This document shows positions 18,070 to 29,990 of a stretch of 64,000 bases of DNA, piece after piece. The stretch spans positions 6,666,272-6,730,271 of the forward strand of contig CP073041.1 in NCBI GenBank assembly GCA_025370055.1, given 5' to 3'. The position numbers were made by a program, and so were the translations under genes. Below the pieces are notes generated by a model. The model was not told the DNA's origin. It saw only the letters and a list, made by a program, of their open reading frames with translations, and searched no databases. This DNA comes from Woronichinia naegeliana WA131. GTDB taxonomy: Bacteria > Cyanobacteriota > Cyanobacteriia > Cyanobacteriales > Microcystaceae. The number at the start of each line of letters is the position of its first letter. Positions within the stretch are counted from its first letter, which is position 1.

Positions 18070-18330
18070 ACATAGTCACCTTCACCTTGCTTTATTTGTT
18101 TTGCGATTTCTGTCTGCGTTCCCATTGCATCTAGGGTTACTACTGCCCCCTTGATGTTAAGTAACTTCAGTAACAAGGGGACTGCTTTTATTTCATTAGA
18201 TTTACTATCTACTTTCTTTTGCGCTAACATCAGTCCCCGCTCACTACTCCACGCACTTATGCTGTGTAACGCATTTAGTCCTTTTTCCCTATCATAAGAA
18301 CCTCTTTTCGTTTTTCCATCTATCTGTATC

Positions 18331-18536
18331 CAGCAATTCTCAGTTTTAGATACAGCAAGCCTTTTAGGGATTTAAAGAACATTTCAAAGGGGGTTTTTGG
18401 GGCAATCCTATGTGTACTACCATGCCTGAAAGCCTGAAGACTCGTAAAATGAATTTGTTAATCCCGTTGAATTTTACCCCGTATTACGCGAACTAAAACC
18501 TGAAACCCTTGCTACAGGGCAAATTTAGAATTGCTG
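18331..18536. mobile_element. 206-bp MITE with 9-bp target duplication
   Basis: Perfect 10-bp inverted ends CAGCAATTCT/AGAATTGCTG are flanked by ATCTGTATC at 18322-18330 and 18537-18545. The empty site exists in ISAs1 copy 1 at about 5264-5272. No ORF. The same end sequence recurs at 7258, 35092, 51229-51350 and 62448. Confidence 0.92.
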
Positions 18537-19045
18537 ATCTGTATCAGCTCTATGTCCATTTTCTCCGTTAGACTGCTTATCCAGCTCAGAAAACTTTTTT
18601 CTAGTTCTTCTGTTTCCAACATTCCAAATACTCTTCCAAAGGTATCGTGAGAGGGAATTCCCTTTGGTAACTCTAGAAACATTTCTAGCCATTCTCGTTT
18701 GGCTTTGCCATAGGCTTCAATTGCTACGAAGCCATCTGCCCCTGACAATACTGCCAATATTCCTATGGTGACAATTGCTGTTAAGTTATGGTCTTGCCTT
18801 CTCCCTGTTCTCGGTTCTTTTAGGCACTGAAAATGTTTCAGTATGCTTCTTTTGATAATTTTGACTTCTTTTTCTTGTTGTGGGGTTAGAACTCTTGCGC
18901 CGAAGCCTTTTGCCATCTTTGACCTCACTCACTTACTTTTTTTAAATAATAGCCTTTTCTTCTCTTAGATGACTGCTTCTTTTTTACACTATATTTCTCT
19001 CTTTTTGTCTGTATTTTTTGTAACAAATAAGATGCGATTACCCTG

Positions 19046-19875
19046 AGTCACTAAGGGAGTCACAGCCACCCATAACCAAGCCTTTTTTTTCTCTGGATTT
19101 TTGCCATCAGCATTTCCCTGCTTGAATCCTGTCTCATCCGCTTCCACTATTCTCTGACTTTGTACATAAACTTTGGCTTCCTCTACAGCTATTGATACGG
19201 CCTCACTGCCCTGATTTCTCAAACGACTAACTGTTCCTAATCCTATTTTCAATCCAAAATAATCCGACAGAGCTGACACTACCATACGGTGAGAATGACG
19301 ATACATCCCACTCATCAATGACACTAGGGCTACTACTCTTTCCCCATAACCACTCCTTTCTACTTCTGGGGGTAATATCGCTCTCGTTTTTTGTCCACAA
19401 TTATCACAAACTCTTTCATGTAGCCTATGTTCTACTATTTCTAGAACGATGGGCGGTATCTCTACTATTTGATGACGATAGGGGTTTGGGTCTATTCCCC
19501 TTGGTTTTTCACCGCAACACTTACAGCTATCAGGATGGTGTTCGATAATTTCCTTACACTTTTCTTCTGAATACAAAAAGCGGCTATGACCTTTATGACC
19601 TATTTGCCCTCCTCTCTTTTTTCCACCCAGTTTCTTTTTTTCTTGGGAATTTCAACATTTAGCGGCTCTGACGTAGGAGGGTTATTTGAGTTTTGAGAAT
19701 TCTGATTGACTTTTTCGCTAATCTTTTCGTTTGTTTCCTGCAATTCTTTGAGGTGTTTTTCTAGTTGCTCTATCTTATCGAATAATTTTACCACCAGATT
19801 TCTGGCGCTGACTGGGGTTTGCTCCCAATCATTTTCGTCAATTTCGGCTGTCTCTAGTAGCTGTTTTTCTTCCAT
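19046..19875 (-). pseudogene. IS66-family transposase N-terminal half, frameshifted and truncated
   Basis: The 5' ORF (19875-19600) is the DUF6444/coiled-coil leader (LEKHLKELQETNEKI). After a frame break near 19600, the next part carries the zinc-finger-like CKCCGEKPRG...VCDNCGQKTRAILP and the first catalytic Asp region QRIVEADETGFKQG. The gene stops at the ISAs1 boundary. The missing C-terminal part resembles the piece at 7259-7711, but common origin is unproven. Confidence 0.82.
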
Positions 19876-19987
19876 GACTTTTAGATTATCAGATTTTGTC
19901 CCCCTGAACGATTACTATTATGCTAAACCTTAAAATATAAAAATAAATCTAAAAATTGTCTATCTTAATCGAGGTAAAGTCTAAACT

Positions 19988-20656
19988 ATGCCTAATTTGT
20001 TCATTATTAGTGGCGCAAATGGCTCAGGTAAAACTAAGTGCTTAGGTAAAATTATTTATACATAGCGATCCTTGTGTAGCAAGGCTTTCGGATTTATCTA
20101 AAGGGTAATTCATTTTGCATAACTACTTACTACTGCTAAAAAGATATTACCCCAAATTCTTGGTATTTATGAATACCTAAATGCAGATGAGATAGCAGCA
20201 GGATTATCCACTTTTAAGCCTGAAAATGTAGCTATTCAATCGGGAAAATTGATGTTACAAAGGTTAAATTATTGTGTTGTTCATCAAATGGACTTTGCCT
20301 TTAAAACAACTTTGTCAGGACAGAATTATATTCGTTTTTTAAAACAATGTCAGAACCAAAATTATCAAATAAATTTAATTTTTTTCTGGCTAAATAGTCC
20401 AGACCTTGCCATTGCGAGAGTTCGTCAAAGAGTTGCAAGTGGTGGTCATAATATCCCAGAAGATATTATTATTCGCCGCTATTATCGAGGACTAAAAAAT
20501 TTAACTCAATTCTACCTTACTCTTTGCTATACTTGGAGAATCTACGATAACTCGACTTTTCCCTCACAACTGATTGTTGAAAAGGAACCTTCTCAAAATC
20601 CCATTATTTATAATACTACGATCTATCATCAAATTTGGAATATAAGCCATGAGTAA
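19988..20656 (+). pseudogene. Zeta-toxin family kinase gene interrupted by a 93-bp element
   Basis: The 5' end encodes MPNLFIISGANGSGKT (Walker A). Removing the insert at 20036-20128 and one ACT repeat gives GKTTAKKILPQILGIYEYLNADEIAAGL, the normal zeta/UDP-N-acetylglucosamine kinase-like continuation. It is followed by FAFKTTLSG and RVRQRVASGGHNIPEDIIIRRYYRGL. The insert brings an in-frame TAG about ten codons in. The remainder of the gene shows no other damage, so the insertion is probably recent. Confidence 0.82.
20036..20128. mobile_element. 93-bp MITE-like insert with ACT duplication
   Basis: Imperfect inverted ends AAGTGCTTAGGTAAAAT and AAGTAGTTATGCAAAAT (13 of 17 match, second read on the minus strand) with ACT at 20033-20035 and 20129-20131. 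It splits the Walker A Lys-Thr from the rest of the zeta-toxin frame. Confidence 0.75.
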
Positions 20657-20846
20657 TGATCCCCAATATCTCTCTAAACAACTTGAGCAAGGTATTCAAA
20701 AGGCGATTTTTGAGGATATAGAAAGACACCGTAAGTTAGGAGAGTCTATTGCTATCTCACAAAATGGAAAAGTTGTTATTCTTGCCCCAGAAGAAATCCC
20801 TAGTCTTACCCGCAAATATTTAGATGATAAGCGATCGCCGTCATAA
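20649..20846 (+). CDS. Small partner ORF of the zeta-toxin gene
   Basis: The 65-residue protein (IQKAIFEDIERHRKLGESIAISQNGKVVILAPEEI) starts 8 bases before the toxin-like gene ends, so the two are translationally coupled. That position suggests an accessory or antitoxin role. I do not recognise a characterised family. If it is an antitoxin, it is now orphaned because the kinase gene is broken. Confidence 0.6.
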   Translation: MSNDPQYLSKQLEQGIQKAIFEDIERHRKLGESIAISQNGKVVILAPEEIPSLTRKYLDDKRSPS

Positions 20847-21030
20847 ACACTCTTAAAAAGCGATCGCCGTTGTAAATACTCTTGAAAAGCGATCGCCATT
20901 ATAAACACCTCAAAAAGAGATCGCCGTTATAAATTACCTCAAAAAGCGATCGCCTTCATAAACACTTCAAAAACCAATTCTCCCCCCTTTTTAAGGGGGG
21001 CTGGGGGGGATCAACACCTCAAAAAAGAGA
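20827..21030. repeat. HIP1-containing 28-30 bp degenerate tandem repeat
   Basis: About five consecutive units follow the pattern AAAGCGATCGCC-NNN-TAAACACCTCAA, then a C6/G6 inverted repeat (20982-21000) and a sixth partial unit. Each unit centres on HIP1 or a one-base variant (AGATCGCC). A related unit occurs at about 24915-24950. Spacing is too tight and units too degenerate for CRISPR. Confidence 0.75.
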
Positions 21031-21082
21031 TCGCCTTTCCGCCGTAGAGATTTAAAATCCCCAATTTTTCCTATTGTCAAAT

Positions 21083-24000
21083 TTAATTTTCCTGATCCTC
21101 TTTTAATTCGGGATGTTGTTGTTCGGCATGAATAGTTAAAACCGCCGCCAGGGATTGAACATGACAGGGATCAGTGGGACATTCTTTAGTTACGGTTAAT
21201 GCCTCTCCCCAATTGTTGAGATTAGCCCATGCTTGGGCAATACTAACTAAAGCCTCAGTTTTTTGATCTGTATCACCAATCTTGGCCGCAAGCTCGAAAG
21301 CTTGGTACAACAATTTTGTTGCTTCTTCGGGTTTCTTGAGTTTGGCATAAGCTTCTGCGATCGCGCTTAAGGCACGGGCTTTGGCGATCGCGCTTAGGAC
21401 AGGGGCTTTGGTGAGCGCGCTTAAGACAGAATAGTCTTTGGGATAGTCATCTTGCATCTCGTTGGCAGAGTCGAGAACGAGTTTAAGCAATTTAGCCGCT
21501 TCTTCGGATTTATTGAGCTTGCCAATGGCTTCGGCGATCGCGCTTAAGGCATCGGCTTTGTAATTGTTATTTTGAATCTGGTTGGCAGAGTCGAGAGCGA
21601 GTTTGAGCAATTTAGCCCCTTTTTGGGGTTGATTAAGTTTTCCAATGGTTTCGGCGATCGCGCTTAAGGCATCGGCTTTGTAATCTTTGTAATTGTAATT
21701 GTTATCTTGAATCTGGTTGGCAGAGCCGAGAGCGAGCTTGAGCAATTTAGCCCCTTCTTCCGGTTGATTGAGCTTGCCATAGGCTTCGGCGATCGCCCTT
21801 AAGGCTTCGGCTTTGTAATTGTTATCTTGAATCTGGTTGGCAGAGTCGAGAGCGAGTTTGAGAAAATTGGCCGCTTCTTCTGGTTGATTGAGCTTGCCAT
21901 AGGCTTCGGCGATCACTCTTAAGACTTCGGCTTTGGAATAGTCCTTTTGAATCTGGTTGGCAGAATCGAGAGTTTGTTTGAGCAATTTAGCCCCTTCTTC
22001 CGGTTGATTGAGCTTGCCAATGGCTTCGGCGATCGCGCTTAAGGCAGAGACTTTATAATCATCATCTTTAATCTGGTTGGCAGAGTTAAGAGCTTGTGTG
22101 AGTAAATTAGCCGCTTCTTGGGGTTGCTTGAGCTTGCCATAGGCTTCGGCGATCGCGCTTAAGGCAGAGGCTTTGGTGATCGCTCTTAGGGCAGAGGCTT
22201 TGGTGATCGCGCCGAAGACATAATAGTCTTTGGGATAGTCATCTTGTATCTGGTTGGCAGAGTCGAGAACGAGTTTAAGCAATTTAACCGCTTCTTCGGG
22301 TTGATTGAGCTTGCCAATGGCTTCGACGATCACGCTTAAGGCAGGGACTTTGAGATAGTCATTTTGAATCTGGTTGGCAGAGTCGAGAGCTTGTTTGAGC
22401 AATTTAGTCCCTTCTTCGGGTTGATTGAGCTTGCCAATGGCTTCGACGATCACGCTTAAGGCAGGGACTTTGAGATAGTCATTTTGAATCTGGTTGGCAG
22501 AGTCGAGAGCTTGTTTGAGCAATTTAGTCCCTTCTTCGGATTGATTGAGCTTGCCATAGGCTTTAGCGATCGCGCTTAAGACATCGGCTTTGGATCGGTC
22601 ATCTTTAATCTGGTTGGCAATGTTGAGAGCCTGGGTAAGATCACCATCCTTCAAAAAAGCTTCCACTGCCTGAGTTTGATTTACTGGATCATTCACCTGT
22701 TCTGTCCAAGTAGCCAAATCTCGCCGAATCTGCCAGAGTTGCCCCGCTTCCGTATAGTTCAATCCGCCCCAGGTTCCGACCCCCAAGAGAAAAATCAACC
22801 CCATCACTCCCACCAAAAGAAACAAACGCTCTTGGCTTTTCTGAATCAATTTTTGCTTTTGGGATTGCTTATCTCCCCACAACAAATAGGCTTGCTGACG
22901 TTTGATTAACCATAACTCGCGCCACCCCAATAAATAACGGGAATTGTAGTTACTTTCTATCCAAAACTTGACCTGTTTATTCAGCAATTCATTCGCCTGA
23001 TAAGCTTTCGGTAAAATTTTCCCTGATAATTTCATCACGGCGGGAATCATGCGCTCATGGGCCAATTGATAAACCGTTTCTTCGTCCTGGGTTAGGGGCG
23101 TAATTAATCGCTCCTGTTCCAACCAACGCAAGCTATCTCGAACGTCTTTTGGGTTAATCGTGCTTAATTTTTCCTGTAATTGCGCTACCGAAAAAGCCCC
23201 CGCACGAGTCAAACCATTGGCATCAATTAAGGCTAATAAAACATTGATTACCGCTTCTTTTTGAGTCTTGCTGACCGACTGTTCCCGAAAGCTTAACCGC
23301 TCGTCTAGATATTGATATAATAAGCCCTCAAAACGACCAATTTTATTCAAAGCGGCTTTTTCAAACTTGCGATTTTCTGATAATCCTTGCTTACCAATCA
23401 CCAACGACAGAATTTGTAAATCCACTGGCGAAATCGGCTCATCAGATTTATCCTTACTTTGATCCACTAACTCCTGCTCAACAAAACTTTGAATTGCTTG
23501 ACGATCAAACTCGATATTTTCAGTTTCCGCAATCACCGCTAATATCTTAGTTGCCTGTTCTACGGAAAATTTCTTTAATTTAATATTATTTCTGGAATCC
23601 AAAGAATAGTTTAAGACTTGCTGAATTTCGTACTGCTGATAAAATAAATCAAAGCGAAAACTCATCAAAATTTTAACCGCGATTTCTTCATCGTCATACC
23701 AATTCTTAAGAGCCATCACAAAAGGTTGTCGAGCTTCTGCTGATTGATAATGAACAAAAAACTGCTCAAATTGATCAAACAATAAAATCAATGGCTTTTG
23801 ACTAACTTCAATTGCCTTCCTCAAAACTGACAGGAAATCTAACTGCTCTAACTCCTCATTGGATAAGGCTAGTTTTAACGTTTTATTTAATGCCTTTTTA
23901 GCCGTAATTAATGGCTCTTTATCGCTAAACTGAATATAAATTCCCTGCATTTGTCCCCGTTTTGTCAACTCAGGAATTAACCCTGCCTGCAAAAAAGAGG

Positions 24001-24478
24001 TTTTGCCACAACCCGACTCACCCCACAAAGCTCCTATCCGAAAATTGTCATCTTCCAACGAATTTAAACAACTTTTAATATCCTGATTGCGTTCCAAACG
24101 ACTAAAAATCTCCACATCTCCAGGGCCAAAGGACAATAATCCCTTAATCGCAGGACGTTCGAGAGGATTTTCCTTGTTACTTACTAGGGAAGACTTCTGA
24201 AAAACTGCTACAACGACAGCTAGTACAAACAATAGCGCAACAACCCCAACCACTCCGATAAACCACTGGGAATTTTGCTCTCCAAAAAACTGGGCGATCA
24301 CGGCTCTTCCCAAATAACCAAGAATTACCGCAGCTAAAACGAAAGAAATTAGTTCGATCCATTGCTTATCTCGAATCCAACCCGCTACCATCTTGACGAA
24401 ACTGATAATGGTTTCAGTTGTCTTCTTTATGGACTCAATAATCCCATTCAGATCAAACGGTTGAGGAGTATCAGGCAT
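21083..24478 (-). CDS. nSTAND1-type NTPase with TPR-like repeats
   Basis: The 1131-residue protein has two N-terminal membrane helices (about 40-60 and 73-95). A STAND NTPase follows, with Walker A ALWGESGCGKTSFL near residue 155 and Walker B PLILLFDQFEQFF near 232, then a winged-helix region and another membrane helix (LLVGVMGLIFLLGVG, about 550). A dozen or so 39-40 residue TPR-like repeats then follow (ALDSANQIQNDYLKVPALSVI, EAIGKLNQPEEGTKLLKQ). Such proteins are membrane-tethered sensors in signalling or phage defence. No effector domain is recognised, so the output is unknown. Confidence 0.8.
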   Translation of the reverse strand: MPDTPQPFDLNGIIESIKKTTETIISFVKMVAGWIRDKQWIELISFVLAAVILGYLGRAVIAQFFGEQNSQWFIGVVGVVALLFVLAVVVAVFQKSSLVSNKENPLERPAIKGLLSFGPGDVEIFSRLERNQDIKSCLNSLEDDNFRIGALWGESGCGKTSFLQAGLIPELTKRGQMQGIYIQFSDKEPLITAKKALNKTLKLALSNEELEQLDFLSVLRKAIEVSQKPLILLFDQFEQFFVHYQSAEARQPFVMALKNWYDDEEIAVKILMSFRFDLFYQQYEIQQVLNYSLDSRNNIKLKKFSVEQATKILAVIAETENIEFDRQAIQSFVEQELVDQSKDKSDEPISPVDLQILSLVIGKQGLSENRKFEKAALNKIGRFEGLLYQYLDERLSFREQSVSKTQKEAVINVLLALIDANGLTRAGAFSVAQLQEKLSTINPKDVRDSLRWLEQERLITPLTQDEETVYQLAHERMIPAVMKLSGKILPKAYQANELLNKQVKFWIESNYNSRYLLGWRELWLIKRQQAYLLWGDKQSQKQKLIQKSQERLFLLVGVMGLIFLLGVGTWGGLNYTEAGQLWQIRRDLATWTEQVNDPVNQTQAVEAFLKDGDLTQALNIANQIKDDRSKADVLSAIAKAYGKLNQSEEGTKLLKQALDSANQIQNDYLKVPALSVIVEAIGKLNQPEEGTKLLKQALDSANQIQNDYLKVPALSVIVEAIGKLNQPEEAVKLLKLVLDSANQIQDDYPKDYYVFGAITKASALRAITKASALSAIAEAYGKLKQPQEAANLLTQALNSANQIKDDDYKVSALSAIAEAIGKLNQPEEGAKLLKQTLDSANQIQKDYSKAEVLRVIAEAYGKLNQPEEAANFLKLALDSANQIQDNNYKAEALRAIAEAYGKLNQPEEGAKLLKLALGSANQIQDNNYNYKDYKADALSAIAETIGKLNQPQKGAKLLKLALDSANQIQNNNYKADALSAIAEAIGKLNKSEEAAKLLKLVLDSANEMQDDYPKDYSVLSALTKAPVLSAIAKARALSAIAEAYAKLKKPEEATKLLYQAFELAAKIGDTDQKTEALVSIAQAWANLNNWGEALTVTKECPTDPCHVQSLAAVLTIHAEQQHPELKEDQEN
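22260..22560 (-). repeat. Near-identical 120-bp repeat units inside the nSTAND1 gene
   Basis: Two consecutive 120-bp units at about 22321-22440 and 22441-22560 are almost identical at the DNA level, while other units of the array have diverged. This indicates recent tandem duplication. Confidence 0.85.
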
Positions 24479-24558
24479 CAGAAAAAGGCTCTCAGCAATA
24501 GATTTGCCCTAATATACCATTTTTCACCAAGTGAGGGAAAAAACCGATTTTTACGCCC

Positions 24559-24846
24559 TTATTCAGTCAAAGATAAATGCTTTAATATTTTAATCATTTG
24601 TTCTTCTGTGCGAGTTTGACGTTCAGATAACACCGCTAATTGATGATAATAATCGGCTTGAACTTCGTAGAAATTAGATTGTGCCGCCGCAATTCTGCCC
24701 AAATACTAATATAGCTGGGTTCGTTCTGCTCGTCGTTCTTCCCGATCCGCCGCGATCGCCTCTCGTTCGGTTGCCATTGCATCGGATAAAGCAGCAATAG
24801 ATTTGGCGTTAGACTCAATTAATTGTTTCAATTGCTCATCAGTCAT
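24559..24846 (-). pseudogene. Coiled-coil family gene with in-frame amber codon
   Basis: The frame begins MTDEQLKQLIESNAKSIAAL and ends AAAQSNFYEVQADYYHQL...MIKILKHLSLTE, matching the protein at 12410-12820. A TAG at 24706-24708 (codon 47) interrupts it, in a position where Gln would fit. Both halves are otherwise open, so it is a recent or readthrough-dependent lesion, or a sequencing error. Confidence 0.7.
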
Positions 24847-28000
<3,154 letters not shown>

Positions 28001-28048
28001 ATGACTCTCCCCTAATTCTCTTTCCGAAAGAGGGAAAATAAATCGTCT

Positions 28049-28072
28049 AAGCTCGCTACGGCGGGCTTTTTC
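28049..28072 (+). terminator. Rho-independent terminator after apcE
   Basis: AAGCTCGC-TACG-GCGGGCTT forms a stem with one wobble pair, followed by a T-run. It lies about 50 bases past the apcE stop. Confidence 0.8.
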
Positions 28073-28134
28073 TTCTGGGGGAAGAATTTACGTTACCATA
28101 GACATTGCAGCTATTTTTTTATTGGCAGACACTG

Positions 28135-28362
28135 ATGCAAAAACGGACTCCCTTTGATTCTTCTCATGTGATGTATAGCTCTGAAGAGTTACTTAAGGCT
28201 GCTTCTAATCGCTATCAAATTACGGTTCAAATTGCTAATCGAGCCAAACGCAACCGTTACCAAGATTTTGACAGCATGGACGATCCGATTATGAAGCCGG
28301 TGATTCGGGCGATCGTTGAAATGTGTGATGAATTAACTCAACCTGAAATTATCAGTGATTAG
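28135..28362 (+). CDS. rpoZ: RNA polymerase omega subunit, cyanobacterial type
   Basis: The ATG at 28135 gives the normal 75-residue cyanobacterial form ([45 protein letters not shown]); an upstream in-frame ATG at 28105 would add ten residues not typical of the family. Omega helps assemble and stabilise the beta' subunit and in cyanobacteria influences sigma factor recruitment. The next gene begins within or just after the stop codon, so the two form an operon. Confidence 0.93.
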   Translation: MQKRTPFDSSHVMYSSEELLKAASNRYQITVQIANRAKRNRYQDFDSMDDPIMKPVIRAIVEMCDELTQPEIISD

Positions 28363-28372
28363 ACTTCCGTTT

Positions 28373-29056
28373 ATGATGCGTCGTCAATGGCAATGGGTAA
28401 AGTTGTTGGTATGGTTCTTGGCGGGATTACTGGCCATCCATTTCATCAGTTTTTCTTCTAAGGGGCTGATATCATCGGTCTTTGCCCAAAGCACTCCTCC
28501 TCAGCCATCCCCCACTATTCCACAGCCCCAGACTTCTCCGTCTAACAGTAGTCCATCTCCAGCATCCCCGATCAAACCGACATCAAGTTCAAGGGTAGAA
28601 GATATCGCTGCGATCGTTTATCAAAAACTACCCTTTCTGCCTCTCGAAAATCAGTATCGTCGTCAAGATACGGGGCAAGTTGATTCCGAACATACTTTGG
28701 TTAGTCGTTTCATTCGTTACCATCAGGATATTAAAAAAAGAGCGACTCGTTATCGATTGGATTGGAAACTAACTCTGGCAGATTATTTAGGAGAAAATGA
28801 GATTATTGTCACGGAGCGTTACCCTGGCAGTCTAACGTTACAAACCAATCCGATAGACAGTGATGTTAAGGCTATTCGTGCTCTGAATCGTCTTCAGCGT
28901 CTGGAATTAGTGAATCTATTCGCTCAAATTTATAAACCTCAGGTAGAAAAAACAACAACTGAGCAAAAACCGCAAAAACCAACCCAACCAGCAGTCGTTG
29001 ATCCTAGTAAGCCTGGCTTGTCTCAGCCTGGAGACTCACAGTTGTTAAAATTCTAG
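28373..29056 (+). CDS. Exported Pro/Ser-rich protein, unknown
   Basis: The ATG at 28373, 10 bases after rpoZ, is preferred to a GTG overlapping it. The N-terminus has a signal-anchor (VKLLVWFLAGLLAIHFISF) ending in VFAQS, a likely signal peptidase site. A Pro/Ser linker (about 45-80) then leads to a conserved globular part (EDIAAIVYQKLPFLPLENQYRRQDTGQVDSEHTLVSRFIRYH). It is probably periplasmic or thylakoid-lumenal. I recognise it only as a cyanobacterial protein that follows rpoZ. Function unknown. Confidence 0.7.
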   Translation: MMRRQWQWVKLLVWFLAGLLAIHFISFSSKGLISSVFAQSTPPQPSPTIPQPQTSPSNSSPSPASPIKPTSSSRVEDIAAIVYQKLPFLPLENQYRRQDTGQVDSEHTLVSRFIRYHQDIKKRATRYRLDWKLTLADYLGENEIIVTERYPGSLTLQTNPIDSDVKAIRALNRLQRLELVNLFAQIYKPQVEKTTTEQKPQKPTQPAVVDPSKPGLSQPGDSQLLKF

Positions 29057-29298
29057 GCTTTTAAAAGTGTTCATTGTCTTTGCAAAAATAATGTTAAAGA
29101 CTTGTCTCGGAACAGAATTTGCAGAAAGGACAGCACTAACCAAAACATGTTTGCTAATTTCATCCATAATGCTTAACAGTGAAGTTTGAGAGTCCAGGGA
29201 ATTTTTAACTTGTAAACTAGTAGTCTAAGGCGTAAGTTAAGATACTATTATTAGGCAACCGATAAAAAGATAAATATAGGTATATAGGAGAAAAAGTC
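29057..29298. other. Gap with probable IS left end
   Basis: No gene is seen. The AT-rich stretch from about 29210 probably includes the left terminus of the following IS630-type element, but no opposite end remains for comparison. Confidence 0.4.
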
Positions 29299-29990
29299 AT
29301 GCCCCGATTAGCCCCCAAAGAGTTAAAGTTGGAAGCAAAAGAACGAGAACATCTAGAAAAACTGATAAATCGTCATACAACAGAGCAGCAAATTGCCTTA
29401 AGGGCAAAAATAGTGCTTCTGGCAGATGAGGGAGAAAATAATCGAGAAATTGCTAGAAAAATCAAAATTTCCCCGCCGCAAGCGGACGGGGTATGGAAGA
29501 TGTTTTGCTCGCAAACCGACGGTTTCCATTGCAACTTTAAATTTTTCGCTGCAAGCAGCGGGGAATTAACCCAAGAAAGATTAAAAATCAGCCGAAAAAT
29601 GGCAAGTCAATGGAGAGAAAGATGGATAGCAGGACAGAAAAGTGAAATAGAAATAACAGAAAGAATCAAAGATGCTGAACGTAGTGGAGCACCCGCCAAG
29701 TTTAAACGCGAACAAATCTTGAAGTTGTTCAAATTAGCCTGTGATGACCCAAAGAATTATGAGCGTCCGATAAGTCACTGGACAGGACGAGAATTAGCCG
29801 AGGAATTAGTAAAGCAAGGAATAGTGGAAAGTATATCTCCTCGACAGGTAGGAAGATTATGGGAAGAAGCAGATATTAAACCCCATCAGTCAGGATACTG
29901 GCTGAATCCCCCCCCTGACCCAAATTTTGGGGAAAAAGTGAATGATATCTGCCAAGCCTATGAGAGTGCAATTTTAGGAGAGGAAAAGGG
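29299..29990 (+). pseudogene. IS630-type transposase N-terminal part, carrying an internal insert
   Basis: The N-terminal helix-turn-helix region of an IS630-type transposase is present (LRAKIVLLADEGENNREIARK, QWRERWIAG, then DAERSGAPAKF and PISHWTGRELAEELVKQG). The gene is cut at 29990 by an IS1-like element, before any catalytic residue. Between KIKIS and RKMAS lies an unexpected segment of about 40 residues encoded by a hairpin-bearing insert that keeps the reading frame. Confidence 0.8.
29471..29570. mobile_element. Hairpin-ended (PATE-like) insert inside the IS630 gene
   Basis: It begins with CCCCGCCGCAAGCGGACGGGG (imperfect hairpin, 29471-29491) and ends with GCTGCAAGCAGC (perfect hairpin, 29548-29559) followed by GGGGAATTAACCC. 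Terminal hairpins without inverted ends resemble IS200/IS605-derived palindrome-associated elements. It interrupts a conserved helix-turn-helix, so it is foreign to the gene. Exact borders are uncertain. Confidence 0.55.

Larger units (their letters stand above)
16317..19045 (-). mobile_element. ISAs1-family element copy 2, carrying IS5 and a MITE
   Basis: ISAs1 sequence is present in three pieces: 16317-16379, 18070-18330 and 18537-19045. They are interrupted by an IS5 (16380-18069) and a 206-bp MITE (18331-18536), and the 3' third is missing beyond 16317. The 5' terminal repeat ends GATTACCCTG at 19045, the same as at 7170. It abuts a truncated IS66 transposase. Confidence 0.85.

Noticed and set aside
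20827-21030. Possible CRISPR array
   Set aside because: Units of 28-30 bp are contiguous without unique spacers and are degenerate; no cas genes in the window.
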